NCBI RefSeq assembly: GCF_000372865.1
Contig: NZ_KB889965.1
Location: 3,083,450 to 3,147,449 of the forward strand
Direction: 5' to 3'
Length of the DNA stretch: 64,000 nucleotides
Source of the DNA: Methylosarcina fibrata AML-C10
Lineage (GTDB): Bacteria; Pseudomonadota; Gammaproteobacteria; Methylococcales; Methylomonadaceae
Both the position numbers and the translations under genes were made by a program. Positions within the stretch are counted from its first letter, which is position 1, and each line of letters opens with the position of its first letter. Positions 29,927-41,343 of this stretch are shown in pieces. The notes under the pieces are model-generated. The model searched no databases and was not told the origin of the DNA. It saw nothing but the letters and a program-made list of their open reading frames with translations.

Positions 29927-31123
29927 TTATAAACTCGATGAAACCGCACAAAAAAACGTCTTCAAATACTCGGTCTCCGGGATGGCCGGATCGACCGGAT
30001 GGTCCCCCCCCTGGCCGCCGCTGGCAAAAAAGACCAGATGGCGGTCGATGTGCCGTCCCGAAGAACGCAGCAATTCGTGAAGGTGGTCCCGGCCCAGATG
30101 AAAGGAACACGATGCCGAGACCAGTACGCCGTTTTTCGCCAGCACCTGCAAAGCCAGATGGTTCAGCCGCCGATAGGCTTCGTAACCCTGTTTGAAATCT
30201 TTCTTGCGCTTGATCAGCGCGGGAGGGTCCAGTACGACAAGATCGAACAGTTGGTTTTCCCGGCGCGCCCGTTTCAGAAATTCAAACACGTCCTCATGAA
30301 CGAAACGCATGCTCGGCCCAACGCCGTTGAGTCCGGCATTCTCCTCCGCCAGTCCGAGGGCCGCTTCCGACCCGTCGACGCAGGTGACTTCGAGCGCTCC
30401 CGCCATCGCCGCCGGAACGCCCCAGGCGCCGGTATACGAGAACAGGTCCAGCACGCGCCGCCCTTGCGCAAGCCGGGCCACCCGCTTGCGGCTGTCGCGA
30501 TGGTCGTAAAACCAGCCGGTTTTCTGGCCGCCCAGGACGTCGATTTTGAAGCGGGCGCCGTTTTCTTCGATGATCAGAGGCTCGGGCAGTCTGCCGTAAA
30601 CGATTTCGGATTCCATGCCCAAACCCTCCAGTTGCCGATGTCCGGTATCGTTTTTCAGCACGACGGCCTCGGGATCGAACAATTCGGTCAGGGCGGAGAC
30701 CAGGACGTCCTTGCGTTGTTCGATGCCGGCGGTGGTAATCTGCACCGAAAACACCGTCCCGAACCGGTCGATGACCACGCCCGGCAAGCCGTCGCTTTCA
30801 CCGAAAACCAGACGGTAAAACGGTCGATCGAAGAGCTTTTCCCGCAGCGTCAAGGCCGTAGCCAGCCGTTCCTTGAAGAAATGAGTGCCGACCTTGAGAT
30901 TGGCTTTTCTTGACAGCAATCTCGCGCAGATCAGGGCGTTGGGGTTGACGTAGGCGGTGCCGAGCGCTTTGCCGTCATGCCCGGTCAATTGGACGAGTTC
31001 GCCCGCGCGGAAACGGTCGAGCGGGGAACGCTGCGTGTCGACTTCGTTGCTGAACACCCACAAATGCCCAAGGCGCAAACGCTTGTCTTCGTTCTTTTTT
31101 AAAAAAATTTCGGGATAGGACAT
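29927..31123 (-). CDS. rlmI: 23S rRNA (cytosine-C5) methyltransferase, RlmI family
   Basis: 398 residues. An N-terminal PUA domain (SYPEIFLKKNEDKRL..GHLWVFSNEV) is followed by an EEHEE-like linker and a SAM-binding Rossmann domain with VLDLFSYTGAWG, DPPALIKRKKDFKQGY and ASCSFH carrying the probable catalytic Cys. Matches E. coli RlmI (modifies C1962). Four bases from the DUF3426 gene and followed by the metal-binding mini-protein; likely one transcript. Confidence 0.9.
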   Translation of the reverse strand: MSYPEIFLKKNEDKRLRLGHLWVFSNEVDTQRSPLDRFRAGELVQLTGHDGKALGTAYVNPNALICARLLSRKANLKVGTHFFKERLATALTLREKLFDRPFYRLVFGESDGLPGVVIDRFGTVFSVQITTAGIEQRKDVLVSALTELFDPEAVVLKNDTGHRQLEGLGMESEIVYGRLPEPLIIEENGARFKIDVLGGQKTGWFYDHRDSRKRVARLAQGRRVLDLFSYTGAWGVPAAMAGALEVTCVDGSEAALGLAEENAGLNGVGPSMRFVHEDVFEFLKRARRENQLFDLVVLDPPALIKRKKDFKQGYEAYRRLNHLALQVLAKNGVLVSASCSFHLGRDHLHELLRSSGRHIDRHLVFFASGGQGGDHPVDPAIPETEYLKTFFCAVSSSL

Positions 31124-31126
31124 GGG

Positions 31127-31789
31127 TCAATAGGTCAATTCGAAATCGTAACCGCCGACTTTCGTTTGCGGAGCGGCGATGTTGAGGCTGATTTCCGCCG
31201 TCTTGTTCGCCGCCATCCATTTTTCCTCCGACGAACCGGCCAGATAATCCGGCGGAAGAAACACCCGGCGAGCCACGGGGTTTCCGGCAAAATCGAGCAA
31301 GGTCAGCTTCAGATTCGGATAATTCTGCCGGAACGCCGCCTGATTGCTGAACACGATCTTGAAAATATAATGGCCGTCGGGCAACGACTCGAACGACCGG
31401 TGCAATATCTCGAAATCGTCCAGATTGCGGTAGACCGGCAGCTTGCAGCTCAAGTGCCCGCACAGGGTTTCGGCCCAACCGCGAACAGACGGTTTTTGCA
31501 GCAGCGACGCCCCTTCGAAATAAAAAAACTGCCCCGTCAGCAGCAGCATCCCGAAAATCGCTCCGATCGTCCAGTAGCGGGAAACGGGCCGTTTGCCGGT
31601 CTCCCAAGGCAACGGCTCGTTAGGAATGTGCAAGTCCGCGCCGGCGGCCTTCTCATCGCCTTCGCTGATGAACGGCAAGGCATCGAACAGGCAGGCGCAC
31701 TGTTCGCAGCGCACCATGCCCCGATTATCGCGCAGTTGCGCTACGGTCACCGCGAGCGGTTGCCGGCATTCGGGGCAGCGCGTGATCAT
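31127..31789 (-). CDS. Zinc-ribbon, DUF3426 membrane protein
   Basis: 220 residues. MJ0042-type zinc ribbon at the N-terminus (CPECRQPL...CEQCACLFD), a single membrane helix (~72-92), then a DUF3426 beta domain. The start overlaps the prmA stop as ATGA. Proteins of this type sit next to prmA in many proteobacteria; function unknown. Confidence 0.88.
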   Translation of the reverse strand: MITRCPECRQPLAVTVAQLRDNRGMVRCEQCACLFDALPFISEGDEKAAGADLHIPNEPLPWETGKRPVSRYWTIGAIFGMLLLTGQFFYFEGASLLQKPSVRGWAETLCGHLSCKLPVYRNLDDFEILHRSFESLPDGHYIFKIVFSNQAAFRQNYPNLKLTLLDFAGNPVARRVFLPPDYLAGSSEEKWMAANKTAEISLNIAAPQTKVGGYDFELTY

Positions 31790-32673
31790 CGGGCTCGGCT
31801 TCGGGTGCCCGCCAGTAAGATCCAGTCTTCCTGCTGCACCGGCGCCTGGAAGCGCACGGCGTTCCGGTAGGCGTCAACGACCGACGCGGACTGCTCCTTG
31901 AGGATGCCGGACAGAATCAACTGCCCTCCCGGCGCGAGCAAGGCGCAAATCCTGTCGCTCAACTCGCACAACGGCTTGGCCAGAATATTGGCCAGGACGA
32001 CGTCGGCCTGAAGCGCCGGCAATTGTTCCGGCAAAAAACAGTGGATCTTATCCTGCACGTTGTTCTTGACGGCATTGCTTTCGGTGGCGGTCAGGGCCTG
32101 GGGATCGATGTCCACCGCGTAAGCCGACCGGGCGCCCAGGAGGATGCCGGCGACCGCCAGAATGCCCGAACCGCAGCCGTAATCGATCAGGGTTTTACCG
32201 GTCAGGTCGTGGCCGGCCAGCCATTCGAGGCACAAAGCCGTGGTCGGATGGGTGCCGGTGCCGAAAGCAAGGCCGGGGTCGAGAGTCAGGCACACGGTGC
32301 CGGGCTCGGCCTGCTCCTGGCCGGTAGGGCAGACCCAGAGCCTTTCGGCAAATTTCATCGGATGGTAATGCTCCATCCAGGCCCGCTCCCATGGCTGATC
32401 CTCAATCCGCTCATGGCGCCATTCGCGCAGGAGCTCCGGCCGGTATTTCGCGCGTGCCGCGGCAGCGATCAGATCGGGCTCGGCATCGATTTCGAACAGC
32501 GCAATCACTTCCGTATGGCTCCAGATGACCGTTTCTCCGATGCCGGGCTCGTACACCGGCTCGTCCTCGGCATCCATGTAGGTAACCGACACCGCACCCA
32601 GATCGCTGAGCAGGTCGGCCAGCGCGGGCGCGGTGTCTTTATCGGTAATGACGGAAATTTGATGCCAGGTCAT
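31786..32673 (-). CDS. prmA: Ribosomal protein L11 methyltransferase
   Basis: 295 residues. The N-terminal substrate-binding domain leads to a SAM-dependent methyltransferase domain with LDPGLAFGTGTHPTT, IDYGCGSGILAV and ANILAKPL. Trimethylates L11. Downstream of accC in the conserved order aroQ-accB-accC-prmA. Confidence 0.96.
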   Translation of the reverse strand: MTWHQISVITDKDTAPALADLLSDLGAVSVTYMDAEDEPVYEPGIGETVIWSHTEVIALFEIDAEPDLIAAAARAKYRPELLREWRHERIEDQPWERAWMEHYHPMKFAERLWVCPTGQEQAEPGTVCLTLDPGLAFGTGTHPTTALCLEWLAGHDLTGKTLIDYGCGSGILAVAGILLGARSAYAVDIDPQALTATESNAVKNNVQDKIHCFLPEQLPALQADVVLANILAKPLCELSDRICALLAPGGQLILSGILKEQSASVVDAYRNAVRFQAPVQQEDWILLAGTRSRAR

Positions 32674-32734
32674 AAGATGAATTTTCAGAGGGTGCCAGTA
32701 CAGGGTGAGGACGTCACCCTGTTTGCAAAAAGCC

Positions 32735-34078
<1,344 letters not shown>

Positions 34079-34098
34079 GAATCCCTCGCCCGGTTAGT

Positions 34099-34545
34099 TT
34101 ATTCAATGATGAACAAGGGTTGGCCGTATTCGACCGGCTGGCCGTTTTCGACCATAATTTTGGTCACGATGCCGCTTTTGTCCGCCTCGATCTGATTGAG
34201 GATCTTCATCGCTTCGATGATGCACAAGGTATCGCCGACCTGAACTTTTTGACCGACGTCGGTGAACACTTTGGCGCCGGGTGAGGCGGACCGGTAAAAC
34301 GTTCCCACCATCGGCGACTTGACCACGTGACCGCTAATCTTCTCCTCGGCCGGGGTCGCGGCAGACGGCGCGGCCATCGGCGCGGCCGACGGGGCGGGCG
34401 CCGGCGCCGAAGCATAGACGACGGGCGCCGCGGCGCTTGAATAACGGCTGATACGGATGGCTTCTTCTCCTTCCTTAATCTCCAACTCGGCAATGTCCGA
34501 TTCTTCGATGATCTCTATGAGTTTTTTTATTTTTCTAATATCCAT
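34099..34545 (-). CDS. accB: Biotin carboxyl carrier protein of acetyl-CoA carboxylase
   Basis: 148 residues. An N-terminal helical part and Ala/Pro-rich linker (~38-72) precede the biotinyl domain with [12 protein letters not shown], where the Lys is biotinylated. Lies directly between aroQ and accC. Confidence 0.97.
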   Translation of the reverse strand: MDIRKIKKLIEIIEESDIAELEIKEGEEAIRISRYSSAAAPVVYASAPAPAPSAAPMAAPSAATPAEEKISGHVVKSPMVGTFYRSASPGAKVFTDVGQKVQVGDTLCIIEAMKILNQIEADKSGIVTKIMVENGQPVEYGQPLFIIE

Positions 34546-34548
34546 GGG

Positions 34549-34995
34549 TTATGGTCTCTCGGCTAATATCTGATGAGCGGCCTGTAAGGCCAGTTCGTAT
34601 CCCGTTGCACCTAATCCGCAAATAACGCCTTTGGCGATATCCGAAAAATAGGAATGTTTTCTAAAAGGTTCGCGCGCATGCACGTTCGATAAATGAACCT
34701 CGATAAAAGGAATTTTTGTCGCCAGCAAGGCGTCGCGAACGGCGACGCTGGTATGGGTGAAAGCCGCCGGATTGATGATGATGAAGTCGGCCCGGTCGTG
34801 ATAAGCCTGATGGATCAACTCGACGATTTCGTGCTCTGCGTTGTTTTGATGGAAATGAAGGCAGTGATTCAGCTCCCCGGCCATTTTTTCCAGGGATTGC
34901 CTGATGTCTGTCAGCGTCTTGTTACCGTAGTGGCCAGGTTCGCGGATACCCAATAAATTCAAATTCGGTCCATTCAATACGATAATCGTCGCCAT
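34549..34995 (-). CDS. aroQ: 3-dehydroquinate dehydratase, type II
   Basis: 148 residues. Third shikimate pathway step. [16 protein letters not shown] carries the active-site Tyr; [18 protein letters not shown] and [14 protein letters not shown] complete the substrate site. Three bases before accB; first gene of the aroQ-accBC unit, whose promoter should lie in 34996-35200. Confidence 0.97.
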   Translation of the reverse strand: MATIIVLNGPNLNLLGIREPGHYGNKTLTDIRQSLEKMAGELNHCLHFHQNNAEHEIVELIHQAYHDRADFIIINPAAFTHTSVAVRDALLATKIPFIEVHLSNVHAREPFRKHSYFSDIAKGVICGLGATGYELALQAAHQILAERP

Positions 34996-35201
34996 TCGCT
35001 TTTTTAAAAACCCTTCTAATGATGCAATTTTAGGGCGGTAATTTTGCCTAAATTGAAAAGTATTGTCCAGATATTCTATTTTTCTTGCCAGATCGCGGAA
35101 GAAGTCCGGCGTTTAGGAGCAGTTTCTGCCCGATAGGCCGCCCGTGGGGAGTACCGAAGCTCCCCTTCCGCACGGCCGGGCGCGCGCGTTTTCTGCGCCG
35201 A

Positions 35202-37118
35202 TCAAGACAATCCGGACAAAAAAGAAGCATCGATCCGGCAGCCGCCCACTTCGGGACGATCCAGAACGTCCTGCGCGAAATCCCGGTAAGTGGGAAGCTG
35301 GAAGGCAATACGGGTAATTTTGCCGCCGACAAACTCGAACTCCATCGCGCCGCCTTTGTCCCTGGGGCTCCCGGCTTGGGTGGTAAACAACAGAATGCCG
35401 ACATTGCCGGCCGGGTTGTCGCTCGACTGTCTCGGGACGGGGCGGGCGCAACTCAGTTCGTCGATCATCAAGCCCGATAACGCCTGAGCCAACTGGCGCG
35501 CGTTTACGATCAGCCCTTCTCCCGGAATTTCGGTCACCGCCGCCGGGACTGCCGGGGGTTTGGCCGCTTCGGGCACGTCTTTGACCGCCTCAGAAACCGC
35601 CGTTTTTTCCTCGGAAGCGGCCCCGTTCGCAGCGCCTTCCTGTGCCGGAGCCGGAATTGGAGTCGGCGGATTCAACAGTTTTTCCAGGCCGAAGTTCCCC
35701 AGATGATTCTGCAGCAATACGGTGCCGTCGCCCTTTTGGGCCGTCGTCAGGAGAGGATACAACTGCCGCTCCATTTCGGTGACGTTGGTGTTTTTCAACA
35801 CGGCCAGCCATTGCCTTTCAATCGACTTGAGCGGCGTCAGCCATTGTTCCCTTTTCTCGCTCGATTGGCCGAGCTGATCCCAATCCGCCGCCGTATTGAT
35901 CGGCAAGGCCATCGCCTTCATCACGACATAATCGTCTTCCGTCAGGCAATTGCCGAAATCCCTGCTGCGAAAGGACTTGATGATTTTCTGGGAAAGCTCT
36001 TCGTTCAGGGCTTTCTGGCGGCCGATATTGAAGTTTTTCCAGTCGGGGCTCTTCGCAAGAAAATAATAAAGCAGCGCGTTGCGGTCGAACTTGTTGAAAC
36101 CCAAATCCTTCATGACCCTCTTTAAGTTCCGGCACTGGCTTTCGACTTCGGCGTATTGGCTCCAGTCCGGTTTTAAATTGGGCCTCGACGTCTGCTTCGA
36201 TTGCTCGATCAACTGTTGCAGGGAAATGTCGCCCGTTGCCGATTTGATCGGCGCATCGAGCAGCTCTTCCAGCGACAGATCGCGCGCGTCGGGCGTGCCG
36301 TCGCTCGACGTTTTCAGCAGCAGCGTGGCGGTCGTCTCCGGGTAAATCTTTAATTCGCCGATCTGTTGGGTCTCGGGACCTGAAATGCCGAGGCCTCCTT
36401 CGACGACTTCATACACGTTGAAGACGGCCTGTTTCAGTGTTCCGGCCGATCCGGCATAGGACGCCAGCGCCGACAGGGAATGGGACTCCGAACTGCGTCT
36501 GGCGGCCGGCGGCTCGGCCGGCACGGGCTGTGCCTTTTGGCTGCTTTCGACCCAATGGCCGGCCATCTGGCCCATCATCGCCACGCCCATGCCGGCGCCG
36601 GTCAGCGCCAGCAAACCGCCGGCGGCATTGACGTCACCCACCAGAGCCGAGACGTCCAGATCGCTGTGGGCATTGGTATAAAAACTGTAATCGACCTGGG
36701 TCTGTCTTCCCGTATCCAGACGAATCCACGGAGTCAGATACAGTTTTTTGGCATCGAAGGTGAAGTTGCATTTTCCTGCCGCGGCCTGATACAGAAAACC
36801 GGCCGCCTCCCCCTGGAACTTCAGGCTGTCGTTCCGGACGTTATAGATTAAGGCTGCCGAGGAGTCCTTTTTTTCATAGGAAGGCGCTCTTTCGTTACAG
36901 CCGCTTTTTAATATGTCGTCGCCCCGATAATCGAATTCGGAAATGAGACGGACATAATAATCATCGCCATCGATGCTTTTGAAGCCGGGCAGGGGTTGAA
37001 ACGGCTGCGGCTTGTATTCGGGGTGATCGATGGCAAGCTGCCGGCTGCCCGCGCAACCGCTGAGCAAAAGGCCCGACAATAAAAAGAAAGGAAAAGCGGA
37101 AATAGAACGAAACAACAT
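35202..37118 (-). CDS. Large lipoprotein of unknown function
   Basis: 638 residues from the ATG at 37118 (a longer frame to 37145 adds nine residues before the signal). Lipobox LLSGC with Cys22. A Gly/Ala-rich hydrophobic stretch (~155-180) could insert in a membrane. Later regions are helical, then a Pro/Ala/Glu linker (~510-545) and a C-terminal domain with a Cys in SCARPVP and another in GGCRID. No family recognised. A GC-rich hairpin (GGGGAG 35146-35151 with CTCCCC 35160-35165) follows the gene and may help termination. Confidence 0.75.
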   Translation of the reverse strand: MLFRSISAFPFFLLSGLLLSGCAGSRQLAIDHPEYKPQPFQPLPGFKSIDGDDYYVRLISEFDYRGDDILKSGCNERAPSYEKKDSSAALIYNVRNDSLKFQGEAAGFLYQAAAGKCNFTFDAKKLYLTPWIRLDTGRQTQVDYSFYTNAHSDLDVSALVGDVNAAGGLLALTGAGMGVAMMGQMAGHWVESSQKAQPVPAEPPAARRSSESHSLSALASYAGSAGTLKQAVFNVYEVVEGGLGISGPETQQIGELKIYPETTATLLLKTSSDGTPDARDLSLEELLDAPIKSATGDISLQQLIEQSKQTSRPNLKPDWSQYAEVESQCRNLKRVMKDLGFNKFDRNALLYYFLAKSPDWKNFNIGRQKALNEELSQKIIKSFRSRDFGNCLTEDDYVVMKAMALPINTAADWDQLGQSSEKREQWLTPLKSIERQWLAVLKNTNVTEMERQLYPLLTTAQKGDGTVLLQNHLGNFGLEKLLNPPTPIPAPAQEGAANGAASEEKTAVSEAVKDVPEAAKPPAVPAAVTEIPGEGLIVNARQLAQALSGLMIDELSCARPVPRQSSDNPAGNVGILLFTTQAGSPRDKGGAMEFEFVGGKITRIAFQLPTYRDFAQDVLDRPEVGGCRIDASFLSGLS

Positions 37119-37290
37119 GATTAACCTGAAGGGTACTTGAAGCAAACGGCGCTAAAGCCGGAAAAACCGTCATCGAGCGCTGCCGAGAAATGTAATCCGC
37201 CTATTTTAACGGTTATTTGCCAAAGGGTGCGACTAAGTTTTGACAAGCTTTTTCTCACGGCGAGCAAAAATCGATCCGGCCGAGACCTCG

Positions 37291-38238
37291 CTAAAACAGC
37301 GCCAGGGCCTCCAGGCATTTTTGCCGGTGCCGCTCGCCGCAATCGGGCCCCAGATGCAGTCCGGGCAACGACAAGCCATAGGCGATACCGGCCTCGTCGG
37401 CATCGATGACCCAGCGGCACAACCGGCTCAAGCGCTGTTCGACGTCCTGCCCCGGCGCTTCTTCATATTTCAGCCAGATTTGCGCCGGGCTTTCGACGCC
37501 GTACTGTTTGCTCAGCAGCCCCTGACCTTTGGCGAATGCTTTCCAGTGAATGCGCCGTCCGGAATCCCCGGCCTGATATTCCCGGAAGCCGTAGAAATCT
37601 TCGTCGCCTTTTGGTCCCGCTCCTTGCTGATCAGGGCCGTCCGATGCCGCTTCGGGAAATGGCAGCCGCAGCGCCGAAGGCTTCGGATACACCAGCGCCT
37701 TCATGTCAAACCGGATATGCGCCCACGAGCGGAAAAGTCCCAGGGGGTACGTGCTGGAAATCGTGATCGTACCGGCTTCATGCCAGCCCCGGGTGTGCGT
37801 CGGCAAAGGAACGGCGACGCGCGTTTTACTGTTCGGTTGAATCATCAGCGGTTCGGGCCTCTGCTTGCCGACCACCAGATTCGGACGCTCCGTCGAGGCC
37901 GGGTTGGTGACATAGAGGCTAAAATTGAGCGGCTCTCCGGCGAAAACAGGCCGGGCGGAGCCTTTCTCCAGGATCAGGCCGGCCAGCGAATGGTAGCAAT
38001 GCAAGATGCTGATAAAAAAAATACTGGCCAGCCAAAAGGTCAACAAATAGACCAGATTGTTGTTATAAACGAACGCCACCAAAAGCAGTATGAACAATAA
38101 AAACGCAAATCCCGCCCCCCGGACAGTCGGAAAAATAAAGATGACCCGGTGATCCAGCGTGACGGGGGCCTCGCCGGCAGGCTCGACCAGAAAAAACCGG
38201 CTCTTCCGGAAAAAGCTCTTGAACGAAGAAAGAGTCAA
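37291..38238 (-). CDS. DUF58 domain protein (MoxR partner)
   Basis: 315 residues. Two N-terminal membrane helices (~33-52 and ~58-78), a beta-rich region, then the DUF58 core with EDFYGFREYQAGDSGRRIHWKAFAKGQGL. Its ATG overlaps the moxR stop (ATGA), the standard MoxR-DUF58 pairing thought to act in protein maturation or envelope stress. The transglutaminase gene that usually follows is absent. Confidence 0.9.
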   Translation of the reverse strand: MTLSSFKSFFRKSRFFLVEPAGEAPVTLDHRVIFIFPTVRGAGFAFLLFILLLVAFVYNNNLVYLLTFWLASIFFISILHCYHSLAGLILEKGSARPVFAGEPLNFSLYVTNPASTERPNLVVGKQRPEPLMIQPNSKTRVAVPLPTHTRGWHEAGTITISSTYPLGLFRSWAHIRFDMKALVYPKPSALRLPFPEAASDGPDQQGAGPKGDEDFYGFREYQAGDSGRRIHWKAFAKGQGLLSKQYGVESPAQIWLKYEEAPGQDVEQRLSRLCRWVIDADEAGIAYGLSLPGLHLGPDCGERHRQKCLEALALF

Positions 38239-39140
38239 AGGACCGGCACTTTAGCGAGAATGGGAGCGACCGCCGCTTCGGCGTTGCCGCCGCCCGAACG
38301 GATCCGGTGGCCCGCGACGGCCGCCAGAACGGCTTGCAGGTCTTCCGGAATCACGGCATTGCGCCCGTCCATGAAGGCCCAGGCTCTGGCCGCCCTCAGC
38401 AGAGCCAGTCCGCCCCGCGGCGAAAGGCCGGCCGGGCAGTCGGGGGATTCGCGGGTATAACGGATGATCGCCTGGCAATAATCCAGCAAAGCCTCGGAAG
38501 CATGGACCTGGGTCACCGCTTCCTGCATCCGTCCCAGCAGCTCCGGCGCCAGCGCCACCGTCAGGGAATCGATCAAATGCTGCCGGTTTTGACCGGTCAG
38601 CAACCGCCTTTCCGCTTCGGGATCGGGATAGCCCAATTCGATCCGCATCAGGAAGCGGTCCAATTGCGATTCGGGCAAAGGAAACGTACCGATCTGATGT
38701 GACGGATTCTGGGTGGCGATCACGAAAAAAGGCCGCGGCAGCGGATAGGTCTTGCCTTCGATGGTCACCTGGCGCTCTTCCATCGCTTCCAGCAGCGCGC
38801 TTTGCGCTTTGGGCGTCGACCGGTTGATCTCGTCGGCCAGAATCATCTGATTAAAAATAGGCCCCGGATGGAAAGTAAATTGATGCTGCTTGGGGTCGAA
38901 TACGGAAGAGCCCAGAATATCGGCCGGCAACAAATCGCTGGTAAACTGGATTCGTTGGTAATCCAGCCCCAGAAGCCGCGCCAGCGTGTGCGCCAGCGTG
39001 GTTTTGCCGACGCCCGGAATGTCTTCGATCAGCAGATGGCCCCGCGCCAGAAGACAGCACAAGGCAAGGCGGATTTGACGCTGTTTGCCGAGTATGACCC
39101 GGTTGGCCGAGTCCAATAGACGGTTTATTGCATTTTGCAT
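38235..39140 (-). CDS. moxR: MoxR-family AAA ATPase
   Basis: 301 residues from the ATG at 39140 (MQNAINRLL). Walker A EDIPGVGKTTLA, Walker B ILADEINR, sensor FFVIATQNP and a C-terminal lid with SPRGGLALLRAARAWA. A longer open frame to 39395 overlaps the divergent dksA-like gene and is not supported. Chaperone-like ATPase acting with the DUF58 protein. Confidence 0.92.
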   Translation of the reverse strand: MQNAINRLLDSANRVILGKQRQIRLALCCLLARGHLLIEDIPGVGKTTLAHTLARLLGLDYQRIQFTSDLLPADILGSSVFDPKQHQFTFHPGPIFNQMILADEINRSTPKAQSALLEAMEERQVTIEGKTYPLPRPFFVIATQNPSHQIGTFPLPESQLDRFLMRIELGYPDPEAERRLLTGQNRQHLIDSLTVALAPELLGRMQEAVTQVHASEALLDYCQAIIRYTRESPDCPAGLSPRGGLALLRAARAWAFMDGRNAVIPEDLQAVLAAVAGHRIRSGGGNAEAAVAPILAKVPVL

Positions 39141-39236
39141 AGGGAATGATAGGATGCCTAACTTACAGGGAGCACGATTAAGGGAATGTTCGCTCCAATT
39201 ATAGAGCAAGCTTAGGGAACCGGTGCACCTCAAACC

Positions 39237-39596
39237 ATGACCGGAGCAGGTACGATTGTGAAAGAATATGAAGAGATACGCGGCAACTTGATTGAAATGC
39301 TGGAAGACCTGAATGACCGCCTGGCCCGCATCACCGACGACGTGAAGCATGCCGACGAGCCGCTGGCGAAAGATTCCGAAGAAAAGGCGACGCAAACGGA
39401 AAACGACGAAGTTCTGGACTACTTAGGAAACGCCACCCGCACCGAAATCGAAAAGATCAAGCTGGCGATCGCCCGGATCGATCGCGGCGATTACGGAATC
39501 TGCCTGAGCTGCGGCGAACCGATCGCGAAAGAACGCCTGAAAGCCCTGCCCTACTCCAATCTGTGCATCAAATGCGCCACTCAATCCGGATGCTGA
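39237..39596 (+). CDS. DksA/TraR-family zinc-finger protein
   Basis: 119 residues. N-terminal coiled coil (~10-70) and a C4 zinc finger CLSCGEP...CIKCA at the C-terminus. The coil tip lacks a clear DxxDxA motif, so it is a DksA-like paralogue rather than DksA itself. A GTG at 39258 with GGAGCAGG upstream is an alternative start. Expected to bind the RNA polymerase secondary channel. Confidence 0.85.
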   Translation: MTGAGTIVKEYEEIRGNLIEMLEDLNDRLARITDDVKHADEPLAKDSEEKATQTENDEVLDYLGNATRTEIEKIKLAIARIDRGDYGICLSCGEPIAKERLKALPYSNLCIKCATQSGC

Positions 39597-39977
39597 CAGG
39601 CGGCGCATCCGGCCGCTGTTGCCTGAAGACAAGTCATCGGCGAGATGACCATCGGTAAAAACCTGGACTTTATCCGACGACTTCGAAAATTCGTTCGGGT
39701 AAATCCGGCATCGACAGGCCGTGTCGATCCTGACCGGATCGGCTGACAAGGGCGCCTGGGAAGCGTTACCCTATCCTTATTATCATGCATTCATGTAAGT
39801 CACCCAGCTTGGTCAATTCAGTTCTCTCTTACTTTGATTTTTCGCTTGCGGTCGAATCAAGTTAAGCGTATATAAAGCCCTGGATACTATTTGTTAGTTG
39901 TTTAGGCTGTCATTCTGGCAGCGGGATCCTTCACATCCTTGTGCAAGGTTTGATCAACCCACGGGAGGCAACTGAAA
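39597..39977. other. Intergenic before the FG-GAP repeat gene
   Basis: 381 bases. No convincing gene. A CACGGGAGG ribosome site (39959-39968) sits before the next start, and the AT-rich stretch 39830-39900 may hold its promoter. Confidence 0.4.
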
Positions 39978-41180
39978 ATGAAAACTAAAAATCCATTCAC
40001 GCTCAATCTGTCGGTTTACGCAATCACTGTCATTATAAGTTTTTTTGTCATGATGAAGCCGTTGACCGCGAATGCCGAAAAGCTCGATTTTAACGGCGAC
40101 GGCAAATCGGACGTATTCTGGCGAAATTCCTTGACCGGAGAGACCTCGGCGTGGCTAATCGATGGGAAGAACGTCCAATACACGCAGTACGGTACCGTGC
40201 CAGACTCATCCGGCTGGGAAATCTGGGGTGCTGGCGACTTCAACGGCGATGGCAACACAGACGTATTCTGGTATAACTACAATACCGGAGCGACTTCGGC
40301 GTGGCTAATCGATGGAGGACAGGTCATCCAATACACGCAATACGGTACCGTGCCAGACTCATCCGGCTGGTATATCGTAGGTTTCGGCGACTTCAACGGC
40401 GATGGCAACACAGACGTATTCTGGTATAATCTCTATACCGGAGCGACCTCGGCATGGCTAATCGATGGGGGACAAGTCATCCAATACACGGAGTACGAAG
40501 CTGTGTCCGATGACTGGTCGATCAAAGGTTTTGGCGACTTCAACGGCGATGGCAACACCGACGTATTCTGGTATAACTACAAAACCGGAGCGACTTCGGC
40601 GTGGCTAATCGATGGAGGACAGGTCATCCAATACACGCAATACGGTACCGTGCCAGACTCATCCTTCTGGGAAATCTGGGGTGTGGGCGACTTCAACGGC
40701 GATGGCAACACCGACGTATTCTGGTATAACTACAATACCGGAGCGACTTCGGCGTGGCTAATCGATGGAGGACAGGTCATCCAATATACGGAGTACGGTA
40801 CCGTGCCAGACTCATCCGGCTGGCGTATCGCAGGTTTCGGCGATTTCAACGGCGATGGCAACACAGACGTATTCTGGTATAATCTCAATACCGGAAAGAC
40901 CTCGGCGTGGCTGATCGATGGGGAGAATGTCCAATACAAGGAGTACGGCCCCACATCACAGGGATCCGACTGGCCTGACTGGATAATCGCAGATTTTGGC
41001 GACTTCAACGGCGATGGCACCACAGACGTATTCTGGTTTAATACCTATAATGGGCAGACCTTAGCGTGGCAATTCAGAAAGGGGCTGATCAGCCGATACT
41101 CCTTGGTAAAATACAGCACCGCGCTTCCCTCGTCTGGATGGTATCCTGTATCGTTCTTCGTTTATTATTATTTATTATGA
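39978..41180 (+). CDS. Exported protein with seven FG-GAP/VCBS-like repeats
   Basis: 400 residues. Signal peptide (~1-33, ending TANA). Then seven tandem units built on DFNGDGNTDVFWYN...TSAWLIDGG, each with a DxDxDG calcium-binding-type loop, predicted to form a beta propeller. No enzymatic domain. Likely secreted or periplasmic; adhesion or ligand binding are possibilities. Convergent with the DUF3014 gene. Confidence 0.88.
   Translation: MKTKNPFTLNLSVYAITVIISFFVMMKPLTANAEKLDFNGDGKSDVFWRNSLTGETSAWLIDGKNVQYTQYGTVPDSSGWEIWGAGDFNGDGNTDVFWYNYNTGATSAWLIDGGQVIQYTQYGTVPDSSGWYIVGFGDFNGDGNTDVFWYNLYTGATSAWLIDGGQVIQYTEYEAVSDDWSIKGFGDFNGDGNTDVFWYNYKTGATSAWLIDGGQVIQYTQYGTVPDSSFWEIWGVGDFNGDGNTDVFWYNYNTGATSAWLIDGGQVIQYTEYGTVPDSSGWRIAGFGDFNGDGNTDVFWYNLNTGKTSAWLIDGENVQYKEYGPTSQGSDWPDWIIADFGDFNGDGTTDVFWFNTYNGQTLAWQFRKGLISRYSLVKYSTALPSSGWYPVSFFVYYYLL
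40086..41160 (+). repeat. Seven in-gene tandem repeats of about 150 bases
   Basis: Unit starts (GAY of DFNGDG) at 40086, 40236, 40389, 40536, 40689, 40842 and 41001, spacing 150, 153, 147, 153, 153 and 159 bases. Units 2, 4 and 5 are nearly identical at the DNA level. Confidence 0.92.
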
Positions 41181-41281
41181 AGAATAACGGGGGCTAGCCT
41201 GTCCATGCCAATAGGCCAAAAAATTCTCACCCGTCACCTATCAGGCTTAGAGGACGGGCTGACGGCGAAAGCCCATCGCAT

Positions 41282-41318
41282 CGATAGGATGGGCTTCGCT
41301 CCTCGGCCCATCCTATCG
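41282..41318. repeat. REP-like palindrome between convergent genes
   Basis: CGATAGGATGGGC (41282-41294), an 11-base loop, and its perfect complement (41306-41318). Lies between the FG-GAP gene and the convergent DUF3014 gene and may terminate both. Confidence 0.8.
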
Positions 41319-41343
41319 TGTTGACATTCAGAGTTTTGCGTAT

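Noticed and set aside
40086-41160. CRISPR array
   Set aside because: The repeats are about 150 bases, contiguous, without unique spacers, and all in one protein reading frame.
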